Origin: Allacma fusca
Lineage: Eukaryota > Arthropoda > Collembola > Symphypleona > Sminthuridae
Direction of reading: 5' to 3'
NCBI GenBank assembly: GCA_947179485.1
Contig: OX359248.1
Span: forward strand, 53,020,386-53,084,385
DNA length: 64,000 bases
The position numbers were made by a program, and so were the translations under genes. The notes beneath the pieces were generated by a model, which was not told the origin of the DNA, searched no databases, and was given only the letters and a program-made list of their open reading frames with translations. This document shows positions 42,038-49,298 of this stretch, piece after piece. Positions within the stretch are counted from its first letter, which is position 1. Every line of letters begins with the position of its first letter.

Positions 42038-45000
42038 CACGCAGCAAACACTTAAATATGCTCATGGATCTGATTCAAACTCCGCATATATAAATAAATG
42101 CATATAAGAAAAGAAGAGAGCCCAGGAAATGGTAATGTCTTGTTTCATATCTACTATAATCTTAGAATGGGCTCATAGATACAGACACAGTAGACACACC
42201 AGGACTGGAAGGATATAGTTACGTAGTTCTAAATGAGAGAGAGACAGAGAGAGAGAGAGTAAAAAAAATGAAAAGTCACTGTGGAAACTCAATCTCTCCC
42301 TCTTGGGCCCTTCCCTCCACTCATTCATTTTTCTAACCACGAGTGCGTCTTATCTTCCAGTCAGTTACGTTGGACTTGGACCGAGTGATACATCGCAGCA
42401 CTTAAATAGCATATTCCTGAGTATGACTTTGTAAATACAGTGGAGGCTCGCCCTAAAAGCCTGCCCCTAAGTATAGGGATTGTTCTTGTTGGGGAGGCTC
42501 CTGTTACGATGATGCATGTATAGTTATAAGGCAAGGCCAAGAGACAACCTCACATTTTTGTATTTACATAAATACCATCCCAATCCATTTTTTTTACCCC
42601 ATTCGAGAAAAATTCTAATAAAGGGCCTCTTCCAGCCAGAATATACTGTACGCATGCATTTATTTAAAGGTAGTATGCACGCCCTTTAATGTGCATGCTT
42701 GAGGTTTTCCTTCCGTAATTTTGTCCAGTGTGTAAGTAATAAATACAGTAAGTACTGGCTGCCTCCAGTAGTTCTTAATATCCTGTCCCGATACAATGTA
42801 CTCCATCATTATATAGGAGACCTTATATACCTTATAGTAGGTATTTATGTAATTATATGATCTGTAGAAGATCCTCAATATTTCGAAACATCCCCTTCTC
42901 CCACAATGTTTGTAATTTATTCCTTGGCACGGGACTACAATAGTGTGTTAAAGTGAAATTTCTATCCTTCTATTAGGAATGCCCTTATATTTGTAATATA
43001 CTATTTCTATACAGAGAGTTCAGTGGACTTTAACATCCAATTTATGATTTATCAAGGGACTCCATTACGCCTCATAACCTACTTCTATGGATACCTGGAA
43101 AGGATTTGTGGTGGAACAAAAAAAAATTATGAATAATTATTTATTCTAATGGAAACCGCTCCGCCTCCCATGACATTTTAAATCCTCCGCAATATATTAA
43201 TTATTCAAGTCTCCTCCAACCTCATTATCATTAGAATGTACTCTCTCAATATGAGAGACTTTAGGAGCTTTAGGAGTTACAGGAACATTCCCTCCATATA
43301 CAGGGGCCAAAATATTTAATATTTTTGAAAAACCAAACTTTGAACCCTAGTATGATTTTTCCTCCCTATTCGGAGCAAATAAGGGTTTCTACCAGGGCTG
43401 TTCTCACATGGACACTGTAGATAAAATAATGAGTCTAAAAAAAAGTAACGAGGAGAAATAATCCAGGAGCCATAATACAATCGTACATCTCCAGAAAACT
43501 ACTTATAATTAAGAATAATTACGCAAATGGGAGAAAAAGACCTACCTCGCCCCAACCAAGATATTCTTCCCATCCCGAACGAAGATCCGGAAGAAATCCG
43601 TGAAGGATCCGTTTCCCGAGAAAGTGATCGTATCTTCCGGTTCTGTAAAGACATCAAAAATTCAACAGAAAATTAATATTTTTTTCCCTTGACACAATCG
43701 CATTAAAACTAATAATTCCACACAGCTTATACTTATAACCTCAACTCAGGCAAGCCTCGTTATACATAATTATATGCTCTTCTAACAAGTAAGACTTTCA
43801 ACAGTGTGATTCTCTATGCAATTTTTATACTCTTTAAAAATATTAGTATGAGTTGAGTAACCAAATATGAATTAAATTTCCCAATAATTATTATATTCTA
43901 TAAAGTGTGTGTATTGTCAAAAATTTAAATTCCTTTCCGAAAAGAGTCATATTTCAAGATTCACAGCCAGACATGAAGAAATGTGTACGCATTTCCTTCA
44001 ACTCAAATGACCTCCGGATCCTTTCTCCAAATGCACGTAAAAAAAATATCCTCCTCACAAATGATTTAGCGACCCAAAGGATTAGAATGTTTGGCAGGGA
44101 GCCCCATACCAGTTGATTTATCCCGCGCGAAAATTCAAATGTAAACAAAATGAGCTTTTAAGCTTTATGCATGGAGCTACTAATCAAGCTTGGGATTAGC
44201 AAAGAATATCCAAAGCTGTGATTATATATAAAAGCATGCTGGATCCTTTCCCGTCCCAGGCCTATTATCACAGAGGACAGAGGATATACACATCCATGTG
44301 TATATATTGCAAGTAATTATTCCAATAAATTTCCTCTCACTATTTACATATCTACATACATACATAGATATACTTGTACCCAGTGACTCATCCCGGTATA
44401 CTGTCTGGAGTGCCTGCTCCCAATAGATGACACAATCCCTTACAAGAGAATTTTCTCTGGATAGGCGGAAAACAGAGAAAATATTTGAACGCATTCCTTT
44501 TTACCTCAAAGTTAATTTTGCTCCTTATACCAGCAGACAGGATGGTCCCCCTATAACGTTTGACCTTCCTTTGAAGAATACAGTCTCCATAGAGGGACGT
44601 TATTTGGACTCATCCTCCATTTACTCTGACATAACTTCCCTCCTTAGAAGAGCATTTCATTGTAAGTCCGCATTTGTTCCTTTAAGGAGGGCCGTTATAA
44701 AGAGAAACAGCATTGTAATTATGCATAAGAGTCAAATTTTTCTCCTTCCAGGAGAGCTGTTACCCCGAGACTGGGAAATGCCCAGAGTACCCTTGTGAGT
44801 ATAAGAGACATTTTTATAAAAGACCATTTTCTCTCCAGGGGCAAACATATTTTGAGGAAATTCCCATTTACTACAATGTTAATTCCTCTCCTTATAAAAT
44901 CAAACCACTATGATGAGAGTCACATTTCTCTCCTTTAGGGGAACTCTTGTACATAGAGCTGAACTGTATGGATACATACATGATGTGAATACAGTCTCGA

Positions 45001-48000
45001 TATACGGACTGAGAGAGAGACAGAGACAGAGAGAGAGAGGAAAAAGATTAAAATAATAATAATAAATGTTCTCCCCAGTGCGTTCCTTTCCCTCAAGTGT
45101 AAGGAGCTTTCATTATGTAAATCATACAAGTCCCTTAATAAAGATAATAAGAGGAAATTCTCATCATTTTCAAAGAGAGAGAGAGAGCAAAAAAAAAAGA
45201 AAGAAAGAAAGAAAGGGAGCGCGGAAAAGAAAGTCAGAGAGGAAAAGAAATCTGGAAAAAAACTCTACATCCAATTTTAGTTCCTCTGTTTGTTTAACTC
45301 CCACTCTCTTCCTATTTCACCAGCTCACATACACATACTTATGTGCATATGGACTAGTCCCATACAAAAAAACTCTATTCCCTCGACTTTTTTTCATTAG
45401 CTAAGACTTGAGATACTTACAACCAAGACTTATGAGTGAGGAAATTTAAGAGGGAAAAAAAAGTAAGTTTGAAGAAGAGGAAAATATATTGTGAGAAAGA
45501 GAAAGGAAAAGTAAGAATTCCGGATTTTCTTTTGCATCAACTCTATTAGTACACACGGGCAAGAGGGAAATACGAGCATGAGAGAGAGAGAGAGAAAAAA
45601 AAGAAGTTCACGCATCCCACCAACCCAAATAGAATTAACTTGGAGAGTTACGACTTTTCCTCAGATCAATTTACCGTCATCAACCATCATCATAAAGTAA
45701 GAGCGTGTGTTTTTTTTCTCTCTCTCTCTCTCTTTACTCTCCCTTCCGTTCCTTCCCATACAGACTTTTACGTGCATAGGAGGGAAAAAAACTAAAACCG
45801 GGAGGCTCTACTCTGTAAAAATCTTACATTTACAAACTAAGTAGAGAGAAAAAAATATATAAAAAGTGTACACACAGTTATTCTGCATTAACCCAAATAT
45901 ATTCAGCAAATTATCTCGTTTTTTCCCTCTAGCTTTCCTTCCTTTCTCTCGCAGAAAAATAGGGAGAAAAAAAAACCTGCTTCATTCATTTTTACATACA
46001 ATCCTGCTCCATTCCTGTGTGTGTGTGTGTGTCTACATAATTATGTATATGAGAGCTCCAGGCAAAGTCACAGTATTACTTATGGATGCAATTCTCCTAC
46101 AGTGGATTACTACTACGAGAGACCCCCTGAGTAGAGTATTTTCTCTACTCGGTCACAAATGTCAAAACTTTGTTCTTTTTAGGAGTCCTCTTACAGAGAG
46201 AGAGAGAGAGAGAGAGAGGGGTAGGGAGGAAGAGAGACAGGCAGAGAAAGCACTGTATTTTGCATGTAAGTACGCAAAGGTATAAAATGACCATGTGCGA
46301 TTCCTAATGGACTTCAGCACTTAAGCATATCTAATAGAAACACATATATACAGTAAATAATAGGAGGCTCCTCCATGGATGAAGAGTAGTACATATGTAG
46401 CCTATAAAATCATGCATATATTATATACCTACATATATAGCTCAGATAGTACATATTTTATGCATACATCATACCATATAAATTATATTTACAAGAGGGA
46501 AAAAAAGAGAAAAAAAATGCTATTGCATGAGAAGACATCATCATCCAGTTCGCATTTCCTCTTAGTTTCCTACCATTACAACAAAAAAAAAACCTGGAGA
46601 GAGAAAGGAGAGGGGAAAAACCCGGATCAAAATTACCCGGACAAGTTTTTTACTCTCTATTTTCTATTCAAACTCTCTTTTACAAATCAGGGAGAACCAG
46701 CCTGTGTATAGATATAAGAGAGAGAGAGAGAGAGAAAAGAGGTAACAAAAACGGAGAGAGACATGGAAAATTGCGGGTAAAAATCCCAGTAGCTAAATCC
46801 CATACCAAAGGCTCAAGTATCTGCATATGTCCATACGAAGATACACATATAATTATGTATGTATGGGTATATACAGATACAGACGAATATATCTGCAGAG
46901 TAGTGAAATAAAGAGGGAAAATTTAAATAAGAGAAAGTTCTGCAGGACAGGAGAAGGTAAGGTTAGTTTGAAAAATACGACCTGAATATGCAAATGCTCT
47001 GGTGTAAACACAACTTGAGCATGCATATGTATTCAATATCATACATATAGATAGGTATTTATTCCTACATACATTTTTACATGTAGATACATACGCCTGA
47101 GTACTTGTAGGGGAGAGAGAGAGAGAGAGAGAAGGAAATTCAAGTTCCATCAACTTTTCCACTAACAGGAGAAACCAGTTGTGGCTGCTGGGATAGCTTG
47201 TAAGCAGAATCCTTATCAAGGCAAAATATATTACATCCTCCTGCCAAACTTATCACGACCTGTGAACTTAACTCAAGGAGAGACAGACGGAGAGATAGAG
47301 ATAGAGAGAGAGAGAGGGGAAAAAAAAGAGAGGGAGAGAGAAAACGAGAGAGAAAGAGAGGGAGAGAGAAAACGAGAGAGAAAGAGAGGGAGAAAATACA
47401 AGAGAAAAATGGGAAACTGGGCCAAAAGGAAGGAACACATTTCCTAAGGATATATCAGAAACCACAGGCATTGTAGGAAGGAACTTCCCTGTGAAACTCT
47501 CAACAACAATATCTCGAGTCAAGGTAAAAACAGGTACTATACAGTATCATCTGGCTAAAGAGGACCCTCTTACAAAAGTCCATTTTCCCAAGTACAGGCA
47601 AAAATCTTTGGATACAATCCAATGTAACACGATCGTAACTCTTCTTACTTCCCAAAGCATGGGATCATGAGACTAAAGGCTTGATTGAAGGAGGGCTGGA
47701 ATATCGAGGGGTCCTTGCACGTAGTAAAGAGAGTCATGGAGTAAAGTGCGGAGTCAGAGTGGAGCGTAAAGGATGAGAAGACTAGAAGATGAACATTTGG
47801 TAGCAAGTAATGCAGACACACACTTGAGACCACAACCAACGGCTAAACTATACAGTCCCATTTACTCTCGACTGGGACAAGCCTCGCAATAAAATGCTTC
47901 AGTATCATCATCATCATCATCATCATCCTCTCCTCCTCTCACATCGCATCAGTCCACAGGAACAAGACTTGAGCGAAAAATATTACGCACCGGTGAACTC

Positions 48001-48561
48001 AGCTGAACCGGAACGAAAGTCAAGCCACAACGAGAATTGGAGAGCGAGACAGAGCGAAAGAGAGAGAGAGAGAGAGAGGAAGACAAAAAAAATGGAACAA
48101 ACTATCCACCGGAGAAAGACATTCGCCGGAGAAGTTCCCCATAATCGGTAAGGAGACCGAGCAAGCGGTTATGGCCAACGTATCAAACTAACTACACGTA
48201 AACAATTTCCAGCTACATAATATACCGTATGTCTCTATGGTTTATAGACTTTACCTATGACAAACTCTGACGATGTGACTGGTTCACATCGATACGGACC
48301 TGTCCAATCGATAAGGGACAATTTCTGTCCCGGTACAACTGTCAAACCAGACCTCACATAAATTATTTTATAGGGTACTATAGCCTCAAGAATAACTGAA
48401 TCGACTTAACACAATTAATTAACATCATCGAGATGATCGATGCAACTCCATCTGGAATGATATGAATGATCGATCAATGCATCACATTATGTATCAAATT
48501 TCAGGAACCAGTGCTCATTTCACCAGTACTCACCCACTTCAAACCCTGGTTTCCCACGGTT
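8490..48561 (-). CDS. Sema1a: Class 1 transmembrane semaphorin (Sema-1a type), 15 coding exons found, 5' end missing
   Basis: Membrane-bound axon-guidance ligand or receptor; class 1 semaphorins act at the neuronal surface through plexin A. Joining 15 GT-AG exons (each listed separately) gives 2247 nt with one terminal stop. Counting from the first residue of the 28-nt exon, residues about 10-465 are the sema domain, 471-520 the PSI domain, 581-603 a transmembrane helix and 604-748 the cytoplasmic tail. Diagnostic stretches include LVGAR, DCQNYIRV-like [67 protein letters not shown] and SPYCAW. The juxtamembrane YTAETL and C-terminal KKVYL recall insect Sema-1a. Seen: exons, phases, motifs. 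Known: family role. Inferred: orthology. The exon with ATG and signal peptide was not located, so the coordinates cover an incomplete gene. Confidence 0.93.
8674..9573 (-). other. Semaphorin intron (last)
   Basis: 900 bp between the two tail exons. No exon, RNA or clear element seen. Confidence 0.85.
9574..9735 (-). CDS. Sema1a: Semaphorin exon: cytoplasmic tail, frame-preserving
   Basis: 162 nt, residues 634-687. It reads [20 protein letters not shown] then a His/Gln-rich stretch and AQPYTRDLY. It joins upstream as AC+G (Thr) and downstream as AG+G (Arg). Both junctions split a codon after the second base and the length is a multiple of three, so the exon could be skipped without losing frame. 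Acceptor CTCTTGACAG, donor CTACAG|GTAAAG. Confidence 0.88.
9736..10133 (-). other. Semaphorin intron
   Basis: 398 bp; nothing else seen. Confidence 0.85.
10134..10351 (-). CDS. Sema1a: Semaphorin exon: transmembrane helix and proximal tail
   Basis: 218 nt, residues 562-633. After YTAET comes a 23-residue hydrophobic helix (residues 581-603) followed by AKRCRKD, a stop-transfer cluster that places the C-terminus in the cytoplasm. The tail continues with [18 protein letters not shown], close to the fly DMPFPDQRHQLN. The acceptor is TATGTAG; a second AG four bases downstream would shift frame. Donor AACAC|GTAAGT. Confidence 0.96.
10352..10912 (-). other. Semaphorin intron
   Basis: 561 bp, A-rich on +, no other feature. 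Confidence 0.85.
10913..11180 (-). CDS. Sema1a: Semaphorin exon: PSI domain and extracellular stalk
   Basis: 268 nt, residues 472-561. It begins with the PSI core [20 protein letters not shown] and continues [16 protein letters not shown] Ser/Thr/Gly-rich membrane-proximal stalk follows. Sequons NVS and NHT. Acceptor CGTTTTTAG; donor GAG|GTATGA, phase 0 out. Confidence 0.96.
11181..12175 (-). other. Semaphorin intron with a GA tract
   Basis: 995 bp. GA tract near 11265-11288, TATATACA-rich stretch 11830-11960. Confidence 0.85.
12176..12380 (-). CDS. Sema1a: Semaphorin exon: end of sema domain (GTDDGKV...KTC)
   Basis: 205 nt, residues 404-471. It covers [21 protein letters not shown], a basic segment [17 protein letters not shown] and ends KIKTC, where the sema propeller meets PSI. 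Acceptor GTACTTGTAG; donor TGTAG|GTGAGT. Two bases AG plus T of the next exon encode Ser. Confidence 0.95.
12381..14908 (-). other. Semaphorin intron
   Basis: 2.5 kb. GA tract 12870-12897, a GTA repeat 13811-13835, a MITE-like end near 13200-13230 and a GA tract at 14860-14890 just inside the donor side. No exon recognised. Confidence 0.85.
13811..13835. repeat. (GTA)n microsatellite
   Basis: Eight GTA units in a semaphorin intron. Confidence 0.95.
14909..15137 (-). CDS. Sema1a: Semaphorin exon: [11 protein letters not shown]...YDVLFLGT
   Basis: 229 nt, residues 328-403. It encodes [36 protein letters not shown] and [13 protein letters not shown], the blade 6 region of the sema propeller. 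There are sequons at NDS and NAT. Acceptor GAATATAG, donor ACGG|GTATGT. The final G joins AC to give the first Asp of GTDDGKV. Confidence 0.96.
15138..17284 (-). other. Semaphorin intron
   Basis: 2.1 kb. GA-rich block 15710-15990; two diverged copies of an AATCTAAT(AT)GGTATCTT motif near 16605 and 16655. No exon recognised. Confidence 0.85.
17285..17481 (-). CDS. Sema1a: Semaphorin exon: QSTS...YGVFTT...SAVCAF
   Basis: 197 nt, residues 262-327. It starts within EIQSTS and includes [21 protein letters not shown], then DVFDGRFK and HWLPVSPEK. The acceptor is GATGATAG (weak pyrimidine tract); the next downstream AG would lose the STS match. Donor AAG|GTACGA, phase 0 out. Confidence 0.96.
17482..19290 (-). 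other. Semaphorin intron
   Basis: 1.8 kb. CT run on + near 17945-17970 (opposite to most tracts), A run at 18590-18605. No exon recognised. Confidence 0.85.
19291..19435 (-). CDS. Sema1a: Semaphorin exon: [13 protein letters not shown]...RLNCSIPGE
   Basis: 145 nt, residues 214-261. It contains [28 protein letters not shown] and [10 protein letters not shown], among the most conserved semaphorin signatures. There is an N-C-S sequon. Acceptor CTTCTTCCTACAG; donor ATCC|GTACGT. One base C is left, joining AA to give Gln of EIQSTS. Confidence 0.97.
19491..19515. repeat. (ATT)n microsatellite
   Basis: ATT units 55 bp upstream (on the gene strand) of the semaphorin exon that starts at 19435. Confidence 0.95.
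20398..20436 (+). mobile_element. Retroelement-like 3' end: CCTGATGATGA, hairpin, AATAAA
   Basis: CCCTGATGATGACAG, a loop, then CTGTCGAATAAAGAC forms a short stem (GACAG/CTGTC) directly followed by AATAAA and a CAA-rich tail. CCTGATGA-hairpin-AAA ends are familiar from old CR1- and Penelope-like retroelements in animals. The body was not recognised. Superfamily is an inference. Confidence 0.4.
21671..21759 (-). CDS. Sema1a: Semaphorin exon: APNFVNS...YFRET...NCGK
   Basis: 89 nt, residues 184-213. It reads [20 protein letters not shown] and ends EEYTNCGK, matching fly PNFVNTMEY...FFFFRETAVEYINCGK. Acceptor ATTCTACAG and strong donor AAG|GTGAGG. It is masked by a longer ORF in another frame on the same strand and is easily missed. 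Length is exactly what the flanking phases require (2 + 29 codons). Confidence 0.95.
21760..23696 (-). other. Semaphorin intron
   Basis: 1.9 kb. CAT repeat 21878-21935, MITE-like pieces 22420-22660 and G9 at 22843-22851. Confidence 0.85.
21878..21935. repeat. CAT/CAG compound microsatellite
   Basis: CATCATCAGCATCATCATC pattern, then AGCAGTAGTAGCAGCAGC-type and CATCATCATC. Confidence 0.9.
23697..23804 (-). CDS. Sema1a: Semaphorin exon: [11 protein letters not shown]...DLKYLN
   Basis: 108 nt, residues 148-183. It reads [11 protein letters not shown], then DPLIHR, SLRT and YDLKYLN, matching LYSATVADFSGTDPLIYR...LRTERSDLKQLN of insect Sema-1a. Acceptor TTGTTGTAG, donor AACG|GTAATG. The final G joins CT of the next exon to give Ala. 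Confidence 0.96.
24091..24126. repeat. (CA)n microsatellite
   Basis: CA repeat just left of the full MITE. Confidence 0.95.
24139..24330. mobile_element. Short inverted-repeat element (pogo/Tigger-like MITE), full copy
   Basis: 192 bp. The left end CAGTGTACTCTGTCTATAAT and the inverted right end CAGTGTACTCTGGTTATAAT match closely. The left flank is TA and the right flank CA, so the TA target duplication typical of pogo/Tc1 elements is imperfect. No coding. Similar ends recur at about 29362, 34638 and elsewhere. It lies in the semaphorin intron 23805-26986. Superfamily assignment is an inference from end sequence and TA preference. Confidence 0.6.
24355..24383. repeat. (CAT)n microsatellite
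   Basis: Nine CAT units, one CGT variant. Confidence 0.95.
25436..25803 (+). mobile_element. Possible transposon remnant ending in a poly(A) run
   Basis: An open + strand stretch to 25669 contains [15 protein letters not shown], recalling the helix-turn-helix T-I-x-R-R-L-x-x-A-x-L of Tc1-like transposases. About 110 bp further on is a run of 23 A at 25780-25802. Similarity is limited to one short stretch and the poly(A) may be unrelated. Confidence 0.2.
25780..25802. repeat. Poly(A) run
   Basis: 23 consecutive A on +, possible retroposition tail. Confidence 0.9.
26987..27194 (-). CDS. Sema1a: Semaphorin exon: ENCQNYIRV to DPRHNST
   Basis: 208 nt, residues 79-147. It contains ENCQNYIRV, the hallmark [14 protein letters not shown] and [10 protein letters not shown], all central signatures of the sema domain, with four conserved cysteines and an N-S-T sequon. 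Acceptor ATTTCAG; donor GTGG|GTACGT. Phase 0 in, one base out; that G joins AT of the next exon to give Asp. Confidence 0.97.
29075..29139. repeat. (GA)n microsatellite, longest in the window
   Basis: About 65 bp of nearly pure GA on + (CT on the sense strand of the semaphorin gene). Confidence 0.97.
29362..29480. mobile_element. MITE-family fragment
   Basis: Starts with CAGTGTGCTCTCAACATAAG after TA, followed by an internal segment (GAGCATTTTCC, then TTTTTGGACTCG) shared in type with other copies. No matching right end was found, so the right limit is approximate. Confidence 0.4.
30141..30203 (-). CDS. Sema1a: Semaphorin exon: KLEWYS...CITKGKEM
   Basis: 63 nt, exactly 21 codons, residues 58-78, phase 0 at both ends. 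It carries the conserved (R/K)-(I/L)-E-W followed by a Cys and KGK, corresponding to RIEWHS...CYLKGKSED of the fly protein. Acceptor TTTCTAG, donor ATG|GTAAGA. Skipping would keep frame but remove a conserved disulfide Cys. Confidence 0.93.
30204..38840 (-). other. Semaphorin intron, longest between identified exons
   Basis: 8.6 kb. GA tracts 30488-30520 and 33967-34012, MITE-family pieces near 31620-31850, 34190-34330, 34638, 36868 and 37270, and a CT block on + at 37920-37990. No exon recognised; a small alternative exon could be missed by eye. Confidence 0.8.
34638..34760. mobile_element. MITE-family fragment
   Basis: Begins TA then CAGTGTACTCTCGTTATAAG, the cleanest end of the family in the window. 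The partner end was not found; right limit approximate. Confidence 0.45.
38841..38886 (-). CDS. Sema1a: Semaphorin exon: blade 1 (NAVYNLT)
   Basis: 46 nt, residues 42-57. It begins with the G that completes Arg of LVGAR and reads [15 protein letters not shown], matching the RN-VYN-S/T segment of class 1 semaphorins. It contains an N-L-T glycosylation sequon. The acceptor CTTTCTTTCCAG has a good pyrimidine tract; donor CAG|GTAAAA; ends in phase 0. Confidence 0.9.
39372..39400. repeat. (CAG)n microsatellite
   Basis: CAG units following GCATCAG in an intron; not coding. Confidence 0.95.
40689..40750 (-). pseudogene. hAT transposase C-terminal tail, downstream fragment
   Basis: Beyond the nested element and one copy of its 8-bp duplication the same frame resumes with HKRLYKSG, matching the kRnrL-type end that follows D-L-L-T in hAT transposases. 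A TGA at 40689-40691 stops it; a +1 shift continues with FESKK-type sequence toward 40615. Together with the upstream fragment it shows the inner element split a once-continuous transposase. Confidence 0.65.
40759..41398. mobile_element. Inner hAT-type non-autonomous element, 640 bp
   Basis: Left end TAGGAGTGGGACTGTTC and inverted right end TAGGAATGGGACTGTTC differ at one of 17 positions. A perfect 8-bp duplication GCGTCAGA flanks it (40751-40758 and 41399-41406). The termini contain many copies of GGTCTGGTCC/GGACCAGACC-type motifs in both orientations, giving it strong potential to fold. No coding region is recognised. It is inserted inside the transposase remnant of the outer element, so it is younger. 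Its terminal sequence differs from the outer element, so it is a different family. Confidence 0.9.
41399..41522 (-). pseudogene. hAT transposase C-terminal dimerisation region, upstream fragment
   Basis: The minus strand reads [20 protein letters not shown], then [12 protein letters not shown]. This is the conserved end of hAT transposases (Y-P-x-L-A-x-x-x-R-D-x-L-S-x-P-x-T-S, E-R-x-F-S, D-L-L-T). An in-frame TAG lies about six codons upstream and the catalytic core is absent. It breaks at the duplicated target site of the nested element. Confidence 0.82.
41983..42031. repeat. (CA)n microsatellite
   Basis: 24 CA units, 42 bp right of the outer hAT duplication. Confidence 0.97.
43546..43642 (-). 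CDS. Sema1a: Semaphorin exon: N-terminal sema domain strands
   Basis: 97 nt encoding residues 10-41, with [14 protein letters not shown] and ending NILVGA; the split codon AG|G then gives Arg, completing the conserved LVGAR of blade 1 of the sema propeller. Acceptor TTTACAG, donor GAG|GTAGG. Two bases precede the first full codon and two follow the last. Too short to stand out as an ORF but unmistakable by motif. Confidence 0.9.
44400..44960. mobile_element. Cluster of decayed MITE-family copies
   Basis: Consecutive segments of the form (CTTATAAGAG-type end)...(ACAGTCTC)...(AGAGGGACGTTATTTGG)...(CCTTAGAAGAGCATTTC)...(GTTATAAAGAGAAACAGC) look like two or more overlapping copies. ORFs running through them are by-products. 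Boundaries cannot be set by eye. Confidence 0.35.
47277..47395. repeat. GA-rich minisatellite-like block
   Basis: A GA-rich unit with an AAAACG interruption occurs twice in tandem (around 47331-47390), so this tract grew by block duplication as well as slippage. Confidence 0.85.
48534..48561 (-). CDS. Sema1a: Semaphorin microexon, 28 nt (first coding exon recognised)
   Basis: Encodes residues 1-9 (NRGKPGFEV) plus one base. It has a pyrimidine-rich acceptor ending TTTTTCAG and a strong donor GTGAGT. The single leftover G joins the AA that opens the next exon to make Glu, exactly the phase needed. The Lys-Pro and the spacing to the following FSGNGS align with the KP and FLGNES region of fly Sema-1a. 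The usual W-x-P-D signature just before it would lie in the unseen upstream exon or is diverged. Assignment rests on splice strength, phase and weak similarity, so it is less certain than the other exons. Confidence 0.68.
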
Positions 48562-49263
48562 CTGAAAAATTTGCATTCGATAATGTAATAAACGATTAAT
48601 TCTACTAATAAGTATCTAGATATGCATCGATCATCGAAATAGGCCAAGGAATATTAATATTAAAGTTGCAGGTTTTTCCTAGTCTGGTCAGAAACCTTCA
48701 CAGCCTTTCTGACAACTTGTGTTTTTGTATAGATATAACGTCCCACCCTACCTATATTCATCATCAAAGAATGGATGCCACTGAAGTTTTTCTACATCGA
48801 TACGAGACAGAGAGTGAAACAATTCCGCTCAATGTATTATATCCAGCATTTCCCTCCTCCAATTTTCAAATCATTAATAAAAAATATTCCTCGCAACGAC
48901 ACAACCCACCTACATATGTATATACTCGTATGAACCAGACCGTCGTATTGTCCTTGTAATTTAAACGGAGCCCACATTTCTCTCACCATTCTCAGACCGG
49001 ATTTTACACAATCGTTTTCAGCTTCTAGCTATCTCATCTGTTACATTATAAAGAGCTGTGTCCCCCTTTATAGCGGAAGCGCAGTGAGTAAATATAATTA
49101 TAAGAACATCAGGTCGTATAGGGACATAGCGAATGTGATCCAGTTAACCATCCGGTGTCACCAAGGCAACCGCAAGTTAAGTCCAGGGCAGTTCCTGTGT
49201 ATACATTTCTCTTCCTCGCATTCTTATTGCCCAAAAAGTAGGGACAATAAAAAGAGAGAGAGA

Positions 49264-49298
<35 letters not shown>

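Larger units (their letters stand above)
38887..43545 (-). other. Semaphorin intron with the nested hAT pair
   Basis: 4.7 kb. CAG repeat 39372-39400, nested hAT elements 40063-41933, CA repeat 41983-42031 just right of the outer element, MITE-like pieces 42430-42660 and 43010-43300. Confidence 0.85.
43643..48533 (-). other. Semaphorin intron
   Basis: 4.9 kb. MITE cluster 44400-44960, many GA tracts, a CT tract on + at 45718-45735, the tandem GA-rich block at 47277-47395, and an unexplained short minus frame at 48249-48362. Confidence 0.75.

Noticed and set aside
44427-44798. 123-codon plus ORF
   Set aside because: Lies wholly in the MITE cluster 44400-44960; chance frame.
45430-45615. [16 protein letters not shown] as a signal peptide
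   Set aside because: The hydrophobic run is encoded by a GA/CT microsatellite and poly(A), and possible donors give the wrong phase or a stop.
47645-47839. Minus frame ending at a GTAAGA donor, considered as first exon
   Set aside because: Phase does not fit the microexon and there is no suitable start codon.
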